Shown here: piece after piece, positions 40,905 to 50,539 of the stretch
How the letters are laid out: each line of letters opens with the position of its first letter
How positions within the stretch are numbered: position 1 is the stretch's first letter
Source: Mesoflavibacter sp.
GTDB taxonomy: Bacteria; Pseudomonadota; Alphaproteobacteria; UBA8366; Aestuariispiraceae
NCBI GenBank assembly: GCA_017792345.1
Contig: CP051228.1
Coordinates: 4,184,148 to 4,248,147, forward strand
Reading direction: 5' to 3'
DNA: 64,000 nt
Position numbers and translations under genes: made by a program
Notes under the pieces: generated by a model
Databases searched by the model: none
Told to the model about the DNA's origin: nothing
Seen by the model: only the letters and a program-made list of their open reading frames with translations

Positions 40905-41483
40905 CTATTGCGCGGGAACGCTGAACTCCACCGTTGGCAGCTTCTCATTCAGGCGCTTGATGACGGTGTCTGTGATGTTGATATCGGGCGATGCAACGAC
41001 AATCGTCGGATCGGCGTTGGACTGATCGAGGATCAGGTTGTAGCCCTTCTCCTCCGTAATCCCGACGAGGATATCCCGAATGGCGCTGATGATGAGGTTC
41101 CTGGAGTCAACGAGGGCGCGTTCGACGGCCTGACGGCGCTCATTCGATTGCTGCACCATTTCGCGGCGCTTCTGTTCGAACTCCGCCACTTTGCCCTCAA
41201 ACGCTTCCGGGGCCAGGATAGCCTGTTGCTGTTGCAGCGCCTTGGCTTCTTCTTCCAGCGCCGTCTGCTGCGGCGCCAGTTCCTGCAGCACCTTTTCCTG
41301 TGCCGCTTTGAGCTTTTGGCTCAGATCTTTCCAGGCCGACGCTTCGTTCTGAATGCGCTGCATTTCCACAATGGCGATTTTGGCCGGCGGAATGTCTTGC
41401 GCAAATGCAGGAGCCGAGCATGCGACCATGATGGCGACGATCACCGTACGGACGGTGCGTACGCTCATCCAATGCCAGGGCAT
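40905..41483 (-). CDS. skp: Skp/OmpH-family periplasmic chaperone
   Basis: Periplasmic holdase for unfolded outer-membrane proteins delivered to BamA. The 192 residues begin with a signal peptide (SVRTVRTVIVAIMVACSAPA, cleavage after AFA). The body is a Gln/Lys/Glu-rich helical tentacle region (~45-125, e.g. LSQKLKAAQEKVLQEL) and a C-terminal strand (DQSNADPTIVVASPDINITD). The ATG at 41483 has GAGG seven bases upstream and follows the bamA stop by one base. Confidence 0.92.
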   Translation of the reverse strand: MPWHWMSVRTVRTVIVAIMVACSAPAFAQDIPPAKIAIVEMQRIQNEASAWKDLSQKLKAAQEKVLQELAPQQTALEEEAKALQQQQAILAPEAFEGKVAEFEQKRREMVQQSNERRQAVERALVDSRNLIISAIRDILVGITEEKGYNLILDQSNADPTIVVASPDINITDTVIKRLNEKLPTVEFSVPAQ

Positions 41484-41484
41484 G

Positions 41485-43845
41485 TTAGAACCTCGTGCCG
41501 AAGTTGAACCGGAAGAACTCCGTTTCGTCGAAGTCTTCTTTCAGAATGGCGTGTGCGAAATCCACCCGGATCGGGCCGAACGGAGAACTCCAGGTCACGC
41601 CTGTCCCGATCGATGCGCGAAGGGACGGTTCATCCTGAATGCCCGGACCCGTTTCATCAACCTCTGTCAAATAGCCGACATCGGTGAACAGGGCACCGGA
41701 CAAACCGAACTCTTCCGGCAGCCCCAGAGGGAACACGAACTCGACCGAGCCGTTGGCCATACGCTCGCCACCCAGCGAGTCGGTGCTGGCGGAATCCCGT
41801 GGGCCCGCCCCCGCGAATTCAAAGCCGCGAAGGTTGTCGCCACCAAGGAAGAACCGGTCATTCAATCGAACATCGTCGCCCAGGCCGACCAAGGACCCGA
41901 CTTCGGCTCCGGTGATCAGGCGCATGTCTTCGGTGAAGGGAATGTACCAGGAGCCGCGCAGCGTCGTCCGAAGATAACGCACCGAGCCGCCGACGCCCGC
42001 GAAATCGGTCCCGAAGGCCACCAGGTAGCCGTCCGTCGGGTCAATCCTGCTGTTGCGGCGATCATAGGTCAGGGTCTGCCCGATCAGCGAAACAAACTCC
42101 GAGCCTTCCTCTTCCTGGATGAACCGGTTCGCCGAGCTGTCGATATTCTCGATGGTTTCATCGGCAAAACGATACCGGAGCTGCTGGCGCCAACGATCGT
42201 TCAAATCGTAACCGAGCCGCAGACCGAAACCGGTTTCCCGGCTGTCATAGGAGGCGACATCCTGATTGTCCCGCACGATGTGGAACAGATCGACACCGGC
42301 AGCCAGATCCCGGTCCAGGAAATAGGGTTCCGTGAAGGCGAAGTCGACCATCTGACGGCGTTGCGACAACGTGGTTCCCAGACGCAGATCCTGCCCGCGC
42401 CCCAGAAGGTTGCGCTCGCGAATCGTCAACTCACCCAAGGCGCCGTCGGTACTGGAGAAACCGGCCCCGATCGACAGCTCGCCGGTCGACTGCTCTTCGA
42501 CATCGACCTGAACGACGGTCTTGTCCGGATCGGATCCAGGCACGTTGGTGACTTCGACATTGGCAAAGAAGCCGAGGTCACTGACCCGCTGACGGGAACG
42601 CCGCAGCTTGGTTGCGTTGAAGGCGTCCCCCTCGACCAGCAGGAATTCGCGCCGCACCACCTCATCCAGAGTCCGGACGTTACCGCGAATGTCGATACGC
42701 TCGACATACACGCGCGGCGCTTCCTGGACTTCAAAGGTGATGTTGATCGTTCGGGTCTCGCGATCGCGATCGACGATGGGGCGCACATCGACAAAGGCGT
42801 AACCCAGGTCACCGACCGCATTGGTGATCGCAACGATGGTGTCGTCGACCGCGTCCGCGTTGTACCAATCGCCGGTTTCCAGCTCGATCGATTCCTTCAG
42901 CGGCTCAGGATCGATATCCGGAATCTTCGACGTCAGGTCGAAAGCGCCGAACTGATAGCGCTCGCCTTCTTCGATCGTGAAGGTGATGAAGAATGCTTCT
43001 TGATTTTCCGTCAGCTCGGCGACGGCGGAGATGACCCGGAAATCCGCGAAACCGTTGGCAAGGTAATAGCGGCGCAGCAATTCGCGGTCGAAGGTCAGCT
43101 TGTCCGGATCGTAGGTATCCGCGCTGGACAGGAACCGGTACCAGCGGGACTCTTTCGTCGCCAACTCCTCGCGAAGGGCGCTGTCAGAGAAATAGCTGTT
43201 ACCGATGAAGCTGATCTTTTCGATCCCGGTAACCGGTCCCTCGGCGATCTCGAACACCAAGTCGACGCGGTTCTGTTCAAGCTGGATGACCTTCGGCTCG
43301 ACGCGCGCAGCAAAACGGCCGCCGCGGCGGTACAGGTCCAGAATGCGCTGCACGTCGTTCTGAACCCTGGTCCGGGTGTACACGACGCGCGGGCGAAGCT
43401 GCGTTTCGGTCTCCAGCGTGTCGTCGTCGATACGCTTGTTACCTTCGAACGCAATCCGGTTGATGATCGGGTTTTCGACAACGCGGATCGCCAGCGTCCC
43501 GCCGGTCATCTGCATCGTCACATCCGCGAACAGGCCGGTCGCAAACAGCGTCTTCAGAATGTCGTTAACGCCCTGCGCATCGATCTTGTCGCCTTCGCGA
43601 ACGCCGATATAGGACAGGATGGTTGCGCGCTCGATTCGCTGCGCGCCTTCGATGGCAATCTGACTGATCGTCGGCGCGTTCGGATCGACGGTCGGCTGCG
43701 ACCCACCGGACTGCCCCGGCGCGGTGCCTTGCGGCTGCGGCGCGACAATGGGCGGCACGGTCTGCGCCAGTGCTGCACCCGAAGTCAGCAACAGCGCACC
43801 GGCGAGCGCAATTGCGCACGAAACTTTTCCTGGGAAGATCGCCAC
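41485..43845 (-). CDS. bamA: Outer-membrane protein assembly factor BamA
   Basis: Central barrel of the BAM complex that inserts outer-membrane proteins. The 786 residues have a signal peptide (ending LTSGAALAQ), five POTRA domains (about residues 50-450, starting ISQIAIEGAQRIERATILSY) and a C-terminal Omp85 barrel with the VRGF-type motif as LGGDNLRGFEF. The end GPIRVDFAHAILKED...FNFGTRF has a terminal Phe, the usual BAM signal. The GTG at 43845 has AAGGG eight bases upstream; a TTG one codon earlier is possible. rseP is upstream, across a structured leader. Confidence 0.96.
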   Translation of the reverse strand: MAIFPGKVSCAIALAGALLLTSGAALAQTVPPIVAPQPQGTAPGQSGGSQPTVDPNAPTISQIAIEGAQRIERATILSYIGVREGDKIDAQGVNDILKTLFATGLFADVTMQMTGGTLAIRVVENPIINRIAFEGNKRIDDDTLETETQLRPRVVYTRTRVQNDVQRILDLYRRGGRFAARVEPKVIQLEQNRVDLVFEIAEGPVTGIEKISFIGNSYFSDSALREELATKESRWYRFLSSADTYDPDKLTFDRELLRRYYLANGFADFRVISAVAELTENQEAFFITFTIEEGERYQFGAFDLTSKIPDIDPEPLKESIELETGDWYNADAVDDTIVAITNAVGDLGYAFVDVRPIVDRDRETRTINITFEVQEAPRVYVERIDIRGNVRTLDEVVRREFLLVEGDAFNATKLRRSRQRVSDLGFFANVEVTNVPGSDPDKTVVQVDVEEQSTGELSIGAGFSSTDGALGELTIRERNLLGRGQDLRLGTTLSQRRQMVDFAFTEPYFLDRDLAAGVDLFHIVRDNQDVASYDSRETGFGLRLGYDLNDRWRQQLRYRFADETIENIDSSANRFIQEEEGSEFVSLIGQTLTYDRRNSRIDPTDGYLVAFGTDFAGVGGSVRYLRTTLRGSWYIPFTEDMRLITGAEVGSLVGLGDDVRLNDRFFLGGDNLRGFEFAGAGPRDSASTDSLGGERMANGSVEFVFPLGLPEEFGLSGALFTDVGYLTEVDETGPGIQDEPSLRASIGTGVTWSSPFGPIRVDFAHAILKEDFDETEFFRFNFGTRF

Positions 43846-43887
43846 CAAAACCGCCCTTCTCGTCCCACAAACCGCGAATCATCAATC

Positions 43888-43920
43888 GAGCCGGACCCGA
43901 ACAACGTTCGAAACCGGCTC
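43888..43920. promoter_or_regulatory. Nested inverted repeat in the rseP-bamA gap
   Basis: GAGCCGG (43888-43894) pairs with CCGGCTC (43914-43920); inside, CGAAC and GTTCG pair around AAC. The structure lies 43 bases upstream of the bamA start, in the mRNA leader if bamA is read from rseP. No T-run follows on the minus strand, so it is not a standard terminator. Confidence 0.45.
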
Positions 43921-44014
43921 AGTGATACCCTATCGTTAGAGTGGATTAAACCTGAAAATTCCGTCCGAATCAATTCTCTAAGAACGGATTCAGTATGTTC
44001 TCATTGGCAGGTCG

Positions 44015-45103
44015 TCAAAACAGGCCGAGCAAGTCGTTTCCTGTCACCACCACCATGACGAACAGCAACAGCGCCAACCCTCCGCGCAGCAGATATTCCT
44101 GGGTCTGTTCATTCAACGGACGTCCCCGCACGGCCTCGACCGCGTAGAACAGCAAGTGTCCGCCATCCAACATCGGTACCGGCAGGAGGTTCAACAAACC
44201 GAGATTGATCGACAGCACACCCATGAAGACGATCAGGTCCAATGCACCCCTTTGCGCCACCTGATTCGACATATCGACGATCTTCACCGGACCGCCCATG
44301 TCGTCCAGGCTGCGAGACCCGGTGATGATCTCGCCGATCGCCGTCAGGGTCAGGATGCTGTAATCCCAGGTCCGCTCCGTCGCCTTGGCAATCGATTCGA
44401 TCGGCCCGAAGGTTACCACCTGGAATGGGGCATGAATGCCGATCAGGTAAGTGCCCGTCTCCTCATTGAGTTTTGGCGTGATCCGCTTTGTCGAGACAAG
44501 ACCGTCCCGTTCCACTTTCAGGATCAGCTCCCTGCCCTCGCTCGACTGGACTTCGCGCACCAGGCTTTCCCAATTCGGTACACTGCGGCCATCGATCGAC
44601 AGGATGCGGTCGCCCTCGGCCAATTCCGCCTCCGCCGCGGCGCTGCCGGGGACAATGGCGCCGACGCCGTATGTGACGAAATCGCGGGTCTCGCGAACAC
44701 CGGCCGCCCCGAAAAGAATGGCCAGGATCGCGATGGCGAAAAGGAAGTTCATGGCCGGGCCGGCAAAGACGATGGCCGCCCGCTGGGCGAGCGACTTATG
44801 ATCGAAGGAGACGGCCCTGTCCGCGTCGGTAATGGCCCGCCCCGTATCGCCTTGAACCTGTTCCATGCTGTGCTCGCCGAACATGCGGACATAGCCGCCG
44901 AGCGGAATCATGCTGAATTTCCAACGGGTTCCGGACCGGTCCGTCCAGCCGAACAGCTCACGTCCAAATCCGATCGAGAAGACCTCGACCCGCACGCCGC
45001 ACCATTTCGCGACCAGATAATGGCCCATCTCGTGGATGTAGACCAAAATGCAGAAGATGATGATCGCGTTGAAATGGCCTACGCCGCCGATCAGAGAATC
45101 CAT
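44015..45103 (-). CDS. rseP: Site-2 protease RseP (intramembrane zinc metalloprotease)
   Basis: Cleaves membrane-embedded anti-sigma factors and remnant signal peptides. The 362 residues have the zinc motif H24-E25-x-x-H28 (HEMGH) in the first membrane helix, a PDZ domain (~125-205, IVPGSAAAEAELAEGDRILS) and the second metal motif in NLLPVPMLDGGHLL near the C-terminus. A terminal membrane helix follows. The order dxr-rseP-bamA is the conserved one; the dxr stop is 21 bases upstream. Confidence 0.95.
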   Translation of the reverse strand: MDSLIGGVGHFNAIIIFCILVYIHEMGHYLVAKWCGVRVEVFSIGFGRELFGWTDRSGTRWKFSMIPLGGYVRMFGEHSMEQVQGDTGRAITDADRAVSFDHKSLAQRAAIVFAGPAMNFLFAIAILAILFGAAGVRETRDFVTYGVGAIVPGSAAAEAELAEGDRILSIDGRSVPNWESLVREVQSSEGRELILKVERDGLVSTKRITPKLNEETGTYLIGIHAPFQVVTFGPIESIAKATERTWDYSILTLTAIGEIITGSRSLDDMGGPVKIVDMSNQVAQRGALDLIVFMGVLSINLGLLNLLPVPMLDGGHLLFYAVEAVRGRPLNEQTQEYLLRGGLALLLFVMVVVTGNDLLGLF

Positions 45104-45124
45104 ACGCTACCCTTCCTAATCCAA

Positions 45125-46291
45125 CTATTCCGCCGCAACGGCGACATATTCCCGGGCCTTCGCGCGAGCCTCGCCTTCCAAGGCGAAGACATCCTCCAGG
45201 GTATCGAGTGCCCGGGGCGCAATCACCTCCAGGGTCGCCTCTACCGTTCGAGGGATGTCGGCAAATCCGCACTTCCCACTGATAAAGGCCGCCACGGCCT
45301 CCTCGTTGGCGGCATTCATGATAGTTGGGGCGTGAGGTCCGGCTTGCAAGGCTTCGCGCGCTAACCGCAGAGACGGGAAGCGGACCGGGTCCGGCGGTTC
45401 GAAGTCGAGCCGCGACACTTTCAGAAAATCCAGCCGCTCGGACGGGCTGATCATGCGTCCGGGCCAGGCCAGCGTGTTGGCGATCGGCGTGCGCATATCC
45501 GGCGGGCCAAGCTGCGCCAGGACGGATCCATCGGCGTATTCCACCATGCTGTGAATGATCGATTGCGGATGGACGACGATCTCGATCTGCTCCTCCGGCA
45601 TATCGAAAAGGTAATGCGCTTCAATCAGTTCCAGCCCTTTGTTCATCATGCTGGCGGAATCGACGGAGATCTTTGCGCCCATGGTCCAATTGGGATGGGC
45701 CACGGCCTGCGCCGGCGTCGCAGCCGCCATCCTATCCCTGCTCCAGGTCCGGAACGGCCCGCCGGAGGCCGTCAGGATCAGACGGGTGATGGCATCCCTG
45801 TTCGGAGATTCGAAGACCTGGAAGATCGCATTGTGTTCGGAATCGACCGGCAGCAGCGTTGCACGATGACGGGATACTTCCTGCATCATCAGCCGCCCGG
45901 CGGAAACGAGACATTCCTTGTTGGCGAAGGCGACGCAGGTCCCGGTGCGGACCGCCGCCAGGGTTGGGCGCAGGCCGACCGACCCGACTATACCGGCCAT
46001 GACATAATCGGCTGGGCGCGCCGCCAAATCCGCGATCGCCGCCTCTCCGGCCGCCGCTTCAACGTTCGTGCCGGCAAGCGCTGCCTTCAAATCCTCATAG
46101 AGCGATGCGTCGGCAATGGCGGCGCAATCGGCGTTGAATTCGATCGCGAGCCGGGCCAGACCGGCAACGTTGCGATGCGCCGTAAGTCCGATGACGTCGA
46201 ACGCGTCCGGGGTCTGCCGCACAAGATCCAGTGTGCTTTGTCCGATCGAACCGGTCGCCCCAAGGATCGTTACGCGTTTCGGTGTCGTCAT
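45125..46291 (-). CDS. dxr: 1-deoxy-D-xylulose 5-phosphate reductoisomerase
   Basis: Makes 2-C-methyl-D-erythritol 4-phosphate, the substrate of the IspD half of IspDF. The 388 residues have the NADPH-binding LGATGSIGQSTLDLV, AFANKECLVSAG, LPVDSEHNAIFQ, LTASGGPFRTW and NWTMGAKISVDSASMMNKG motifs. It starts in a 4-base overlap with cdsA. An isoprenoid gene here fits the membrane-precursor theme, next to undecaprenyl synthase and CDP-diglyceride synthase. Confidence 0.97.
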   Translation of the reverse strand: MTTPKRVTILGATGSIGQSTLDLVRQTPDAFDVIGLTAHRNVAGLARLAIEFNADCAAIADASLYEDLKAALAGTNVEAAAGEAAIADLAARPADYVMAGIVGSVGLRPTLAAVRTGTCVAFANKECLVSAGRLMMQEVSRHRATLLPVDSEHNAIFQVFESPNRDAITRLILTASGGPFRTWSRDRMAAATPAQAVAHPNWTMGAKISVDSASMMNKGLELIEAHYLFDMPEEQIEIVVHPQSIIHSMVEYADGSVLAQLGPPDMRTPIANTLAWPGRMISPSERLDFLKVSRLDFEPPDPVRFPSLRLAREALQAGPHAPTIMNAANEEAVAAFISGKCGFADIPRTVEATLEVIAPRALDTLEDVFALEGEARAKAREYVAVAAE

Positions 46292-47151
46292 CCGCCGATT
46301 GCCCCGGTTTCATGCAGCAGCAGCCAGGGACCCAGCCCCAAAACCGCGGCCCCCATGAAGCCATCGAAGCGATCCAGAAGACCGCCATGTCCCGGAATCA
46401 GTCTACCAGAATCCTTCTGTCCTGCACGGCGCTTCAGCCAGGATTCGATCAGATCGCCGATTTGTGAGCAAATCGACAGGATCGTCAGCATGACCAAGGT
46501 ATCCAGCAAGGGCGCCTGAAGCCCGTTCTGGCGGAAGGTCCAGACTGTCGCCATTCCGGCGGCAACCGCGACCAGCACCCCGCCGATGGCACCGGACCAG
46601 GTCTTGTTGGGACTGACACGCGGCGCGAGTTTCGGGCCGCCGAGGGCACGCCCGACAAAATAAGCACCGATATCGGTGCCGATCACGGCAGGAACCAACA
46701 GGATCAGCGGCGGGATGGTGTAGAATTCGGATCGCAACTCGGCCAGAACAATGACCAGACACCCGATGCAGACCGAGGCGGCCGCGACCATGCCGAAGGG
46801 GAAGGCCCGCTTCCGGGTCGCCGCACTCCAGGCGAAAATCAGGGTTCCCGACATCAGGCAGAGCGCCACCCAAACCGGAAATCCGCCATTCGGCAGGGCC
46901 GGCATCAGCGACAGAAAAGCCAGGCCGGTCAGGCCGGTCGCGATCATCCGCCGGTGTTTTCCCCTCACCCCGGTCAGGTTGAGGGCCTCCCAGATCATAC
47001 CGCAGGCCAGTAGGCCGATGAAAACGACGAAATAGGTGCCGCCGAGATACAACTCGGCCACGGCGATCGCGATCAACACGGCACCGGAGGCCGCCCGCAC
47101 TTTCAGATCGGCCGGCAAGCCCCCTTTTCCCGCATCCGCGCCTGTCGTCAT
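46288..47151 (-). CDS. cdsA: Phosphatidate cytidylyltransferase
   Basis: Makes CDP-diacylglycerol from CTP and phosphatidic acid. The 287 residues are highly hydrophobic with about seven membrane helices. The family signature is DIGAYFVGRALGGPKLAPRV followed by SPNKTWSGAIGG, and the C-terminal GHGGLLDRFDGFMGA segment holds the catalytic Asp residues. It is coupled to uppS and dxr by ATGA overlaps at both ends. Confidence 0.96.
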   Translation of the reverse strand: MTTGADAGKGGLPADLKVRAASGAVLIAIAVAELYLGGTYFVVFIGLLACGMIWEALNLTGVRGKHRRMIATGLTGLAFLSLMPALPNGGFPVWVALCLMSGTLIFAWSAATRKRAFPFGMVAAASVCIGCLVIVLAELRSEFYTIPPLILLVPAVIGTDIGAYFVGRALGGPKLAPRVSPNKTWSGAIGGVLVAVAAGMATVWTFRQNGLQAPLLDTLVMLTILSICSQIGDLIESWLKRRAGQKDSGRLIPGHGGLLDRFDGFMGAAVLGLGPWLLLHETGAIGG

Positions 47152-47906
47152 GCGTAGCTTGCCGTCGCCCCGAAGCGGCGGTCCCGGCGGCGGAAATCGT
47201 CGATTGCGGCAGTAAACTCGGCCTCGTCAAAATCGGGCCAATAGACGTCGGTATAGTAAAATTCGGTATAGGCGCACTGCCACAGCAGGAAGTTGCTGAT
47301 GCGCTTTTCCCCACTGGTGCGGATCAGCAGATCCGGATCCGGCAAACCGACGGACCACAGATAGCTTTCGAACAGCGTCTCATCGATGGCGGCCGGGTCC
47401 AACAGCCCCAGGCGCACGGATTCCGCGATCCGGCGCGCGGCGTCCGCGATTTCCGCGCGACCGCCATAGGATAGAGCCAGGGACAAGGTTAGCTGGGTAT
47501 TGCCCGCGGTCATCTGTTCCGCGTCCTGCACCAGGGCCTGAATGTCCTTGTCCAACCGTGCGCGTTCCCCAATTACCTTGAAGCGGACGTTCTTCTTATG
47601 AAGTTCGGCAATTTCGGATTTCAGATAGCGCCGCAGCAACCCCATCAGGTCGCGGACTTCCTCTTCCGGACGCCGCCAGTTTTCAGACGAGAAACTGAAC
47701 AGCGTCAGGTAATCCACGCCGAGCCGGCCGGCCGTCTCAACAACCTGACGGACGGCCTCTGCGCCCTGCCGGTGTCCCGCGACGCGCGGCAGGCCACGGC
47801 CTTTCGCCCAGCGTCCGTTGCCGTCCATGATGATGGCGACGTGTTTCGGCGGCGGAATATCGGCGGAGGAATTGGTCATATCGGGCAAAGCGTCGTACCG
47901 GTGCAC
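47148..47906 (-). CDS. uppS: Undecaprenyl diphosphate synthase
   Basis: cis-Prenyltransferase that makes the C55 carrier lipid for peptidoglycan and O-antigen. The 252 residues have HVAIIMDGNGRWAKGRGLPR with the catalytic Asp, GHRQGAEAVRQVV, TLFSFSSENWRRP and DLLIRTSGEKRISNFLLWQ. I keep the GTG at 47906, which has an AGGT six bases upstream; the ATG at 47879 (MTNSSADI) is a real alternative but lacks a ribosome binding site. frr ends three bases upstream. Confidence 0.95.
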   Translation of the reverse strand: MHRYDALPDMTNSSADIPPPKHVAIIMDGNGRWAKGRGLPRVAGHRQGAEAVRQVVETAGRLGVDYLTLFSFSSENWRRPEEEVRDLMGLLRRYLKSEIAELHKKNVRFKVIGERARLDKDIQALVQDAEQMTAGNTQLTLSLALSYGGRAEIADAARRIAESVRLGLLDPAAIDETLFESYLWSVGLPDPDLLIRTSGEKRISNFLLWQCAYTEFYYTDVYWPDFDEAEFTAAIDDFRRRDRRFGATASYA

Positions 47907-47909
47907 CGG

Positions 47910-48464
47910 TCAGACCTGCATGATGTCCTTTTCTTTGTCGGCCAGCGACGTATCGACCTTGGCGACATATTCGTCGGTCAGCTTCTGAATGTCGTCCTGA
48001 CCGCGATGCAGCTCGTCCTGACCGATTTCGCCGTCCTTCTCCTGACGTTTCAGCGTATCCATGCCGTCCCGGCGGATATTGCGGATCGCGATCCTGGCCT
48101 GTTCGGCATATTTGCCGGCGACGCGGGTCAGTTCGGTCCGGCGCTCTTCGTTCAATTCCGGCAGCGGAATGCGCATGACATTGCCTTCGGTCATCGGGTT
48201 CAGGCCCAGATCGGATTCCCGAATCGCCTTTTCGACCGCTTTGACCATGCTGTTGTCCCAAACCGTCACGGACAGCATGCGCGGCTCCGGCGCGGCGATG
48301 CTGGCGACCTGGTTCAGCGGCATGCTGGCGCCATAGGCATCGACATGGATCGGCGTCAGCAAATCCGTGGAGGCCCGGCCGGTGCGGAGGCCCTGGAATT
48401 CCACAGCCAGATTTTCCAGCGCGCCTTCCATACGGCGTTTCAGATCTTTCATGTTCGCAGACAT
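47910..48464 (-). CDS. frr: Ribosome recycling factor
   Basis: Splits post-termination ribosomes together with EF-G. The 184 residues start [19 protein letters not shown] and include the LRTGRAS loop, [16 protein letters not shown], and the C-terminal [20 protein letters not shown] helix. The GTG four codons upstream (48476) is possible; the ATG at 48464 fits homologues. pyrH lies 109 bases upstream. Confidence 0.96.
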   Translation of the reverse strand: MSANMKDLKRRMEGALENLAVEFQGLRTGRASTDLLTPIHVDAYGASMPLNQVASIAAPEPRMLSVTVWDNSMVKAVEKAIRESDLGLNPMTEGNVMRIPLPELNEERRTELTRVAGKYAEQARIAIRNIRRDGMDTLKRQEKDGEIGQDELHRGQDDIQKLTDEYVAKVDTSLADKEKDIMQV

Positions 48465-48573
48465 CTTACTTTTCACCCCATGCTTGCGGCATCGCCATCG
48501 ATCCGCGCGATGTTTTATCCGGTTTGATCCCGTCGGTCCAACGATGCGAACGGTTCGCGGGTCACTTTACCGG

Positions 48574-49302
48574 TTATTCGGTCACCTTGGTGCAGCGGCC
48601 CTGCCCGCGCACGACTTGCGCGAACATGCCCGGTTCGTACAGCGAGAAGACCAGAATGGGAATCCCGCGATCCCGCGACAGCGTGATGGCAGACGCGTCC
48701 ATGACCTTCAAATTGTCGGTCAGAACCTGCTGATAACTCAGCGTTTCATAGCGTTTGGCGGTCGGATCCTTCATGGGGTCCGCCGTATAGACCCCGTCTA
48801 CCTTCGTCGCCTTCAGCATGGCGTTACAGTCCATTTCCGAGGCGCGCAGGGCGGCGGCGGTATCGGTCGTGAAGAACGGGTTGCCGGTCCCGGCGGCGAA
48901 AATCACAATCCGCCCCTTCTCCATGTGGCGCGTCGCGCGCCGGCGAATATAGGGTTCGCAAACCGTCGCCATCGGAATGGCCGATTGGACACGGGTCGGA
49001 ACGCCCTTGGCCTCCAGGGCCGATTGCATGGCCAGCGCATTCATCACGGTGGCCAGCATGCCCATGTAATCCGCCGTCGTGCGTTCCATCCCCTTGGCCG
49101 CGACCGAAACGCCGCGGAAGATATTGCCGCCCCCGATCACCAGACAGATTTCGCAGCCCAGTTCGCGGACGCCCTTGATCTCATCGGCGATGCGGCTGAC
49201 CACTTCCGGGTCCAAGCCGAAATCGCGATCCCCCATCAGGGCTTCGCCGGACAGTTTCAGGAGAACGCGTTTGTAGACCAAATCGGATCCGTCAGTCGCC
49301 AT
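48574..49302 (-). CDS. pyrH: UMP kinase
   Basis: Phosphorylates UMP to UDP for pyrimidine nucleotide synthesis. The 242 residues show [60 protein letters not shown] and [14 protein letters not shown]-type sequence ([16 protein letters not shown]). It lies between tsf, whose terminator is upstream, and frr, the standard order. Confidence 0.96.
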   Translation of the reverse strand: MATDGSDLVYKRVLLKLSGEALMGDRDFGLDPEVVSRIADEIKGVRELGCEICLVIGGGNIFRGVSVAAKGMERTTADYMGMLATVMNALAMQSALEAKGVPTRVQSAIPMATVCEPYIRRRATRHMEKGRIVIFAAGTGNPFFTTDTAAALRASEMDCNAMLKATKVDGVYTADPMKDPTAKRYETLSYQQVLTDNLKVMDASAITLSRDRGIPILVFSLYEPGMFAQVVRGQGRCTKVTE

Positions 49303-49370
49303 GGGGCCTCGCTATCCTTCTTCGGGGCAGATGCGCATTGTGAGTATTCGATGCGGCGCAGGCAAAAGAA

Positions 49371-49399
49371 AAGGGCCGCTCCCACCGGGAACGGCCCTT
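49371..49399 (-). terminator. Rho-independent terminator downstream of tsf
   Basis: AAGGGCCG (49371-49378) and CGGCCCTT (49392-49399) form a GC-rich stem, extended inward by TCCC/GGGA across one mismatch. On the minus strand it is followed by TTCTTTT. It lies 18 bases after the tsf stop and separates rpsB-tsf from pyrH-frr. Confidence 0.85.
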
Positions 49400-49416
49400 G
49401 TTCTGCATTCCGAGCC

Positions 49417-50343
49417 TCAGCTCTTCATCGCGGCGGCAACTTCGGCCGCGAAGTCTTCTTCCTTCTTCGCGATGCCTTCGCCGAGTTCGTAGCGAACGAA
49501 GCCGGCCAGAGTCACCGGGGCGCCGACATCCTTCGCGGCATCCTCGACGATCTTCTTAACGCGGGTTTCGCCGTCGATGACATAGACCTGCTCCAGCAGC
49601 ACGACTTCCTCGTAGTACTTGCGGATGCGGCCTTCGACCATCTTCTCGATGATGTTGTCCGGCTTGCCCGACGCCTTGGCCTGCTCGACCAGAACGGCAC
49701 GCTCGCGCTCCAGATTGCTGTTGTCGACATCTTCGACTTTCAGCGCTTCCGGACGGGCGGCAGCAACATGCATTGCGATCTGCTTGCCCAGGGCTTCCAG
49801 CTTCGCGGTATCGCCGGTCGATTCCAGCGCGACCAGAACGCCGATCTTACCCAGACCCGGCGCGGTGGCGCTGTGGACATAACCGGCGACAACGCCGTTT
49901 TCGACCGTCAGGGCAACGGAGCGGCGGAAGCTCATGTTCTCGCCGATCGTCGCGATATTGTGCGTCAGCTGCTCCTCGACCGTGCGGCCCGTACCCGGAT
50001 AGGCGGCGGCCTGCGTCTGGGCGGCATCCCCGCCATGGGCGAGCGCGATTTTCGCGACTTCCGACACGAAGCCTTGGAAGCTTTCGTTACGGGCGACGAA
50101 GTCGGTTTCCGCATTGATTTCCACGGCGGCGCCGGACGTGCCCTCGGTCACGACAGCGACCAGGCCGTCGGAGGCGACGCGACCCGACTTCTTGGCGGCG
50201 GCGGCGAGGCCCTTTTTGCGCAGCCAATCGACCGCGGCTTCCATATCCCCGTCGGTTTCCGCCAGGGCTTTCTTGCAATCCATCATGCCCGCGCCGGTCT
50301 TTTCGCGCAGGTCCTTCACCATGCTTGCCGAAATCTGGCCCAT
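49417..50343 (-). CDS. tsf: Elongation factor Ts
   Basis: Guanine-nucleotide exchange factor for EF-Tu. The 308 residues start [20 protein letters not shown] and include [20 protein letters not shown], a [14 protein letters not shown] core motif, [10 protein letters not shown] and [15 protein letters not shown]. It is the usual partner of rpsB, 196 bases upstream on the same strand, and ends at a strong terminator. Confidence 0.97.
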   Translation of the reverse strand: MGQISASMVKDLREKTGAGMMDCKKALAETDGDMEAAVDWLRKKGLAAAAKKSGRVASDGLVAVVTEGTSGAAVEINAETDFVARNESFQGFVSEVAKIALAHGGDAAQTQAAAYPGTGRTVEEQLTHNIATIGENMSFRRSVALTVENGVVAGYVHSATAPGLGKIGVLVALESTGDTAKLEALGKQIAMHVAAARPEALKVEDVDNSNLERERAVLVEQAKASGKPDNIIEKMVEGRIRKYYEEVVLLEQVYVIDGETRVKKIVEDAAKDVGAPVTLAGFVRYELGEGIAKKEEDFAAEVAAAMKS

Positions 50344-50399
50344 GGAACGGCTCCTTTTGTCTTAGCGTTTTTGCGGTCGCGCCTCCGGCCCGGGGCCGG

Positions 50400-50451
50400 C
50401 CGGACCGCAGTCCGGTTCAACTACATCAAAGGCTGGTACATCAAAGGCTGG
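50400..50451. repeat. Hairpin and perfect 15-bp tandem duplication in the rpsB-tsf gap
   Basis: TACATCAAAGGCTGG occurs twice in direct succession (50422-50436 and 50437-50451). Just beside it CCGGAC-CGCA-GTCCGG forms a perfect 6-bp hairpin (50400-50415). Both lie in the 196-base rpsB-tsf intergenic region. Confidence 0.6.
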
Positions 50452-50539
50452 ATGGCGGCCCCGACTGTCCGGACCGCTGTGCCACAGAATTGTGACAGGG
50501 CGTTGACGGTCGGGGCACGCAATCGCGATCGCAGTGCGA

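Noticed and set aside
41353-44058. A 901-codon plus-strand open frame opposite skp and bamA
   Set aside because: It is antisense to BamA, whose POTRA and barrel motifs are unmistakable; its own translation has no family features.
50400-50415. Hairpin CCGGAC-CGCA-GTCCGG as an rpsB terminator
   Set aside because: No T-run follows on the minus strand, and rpsB and tsf are normally co-transcribed.
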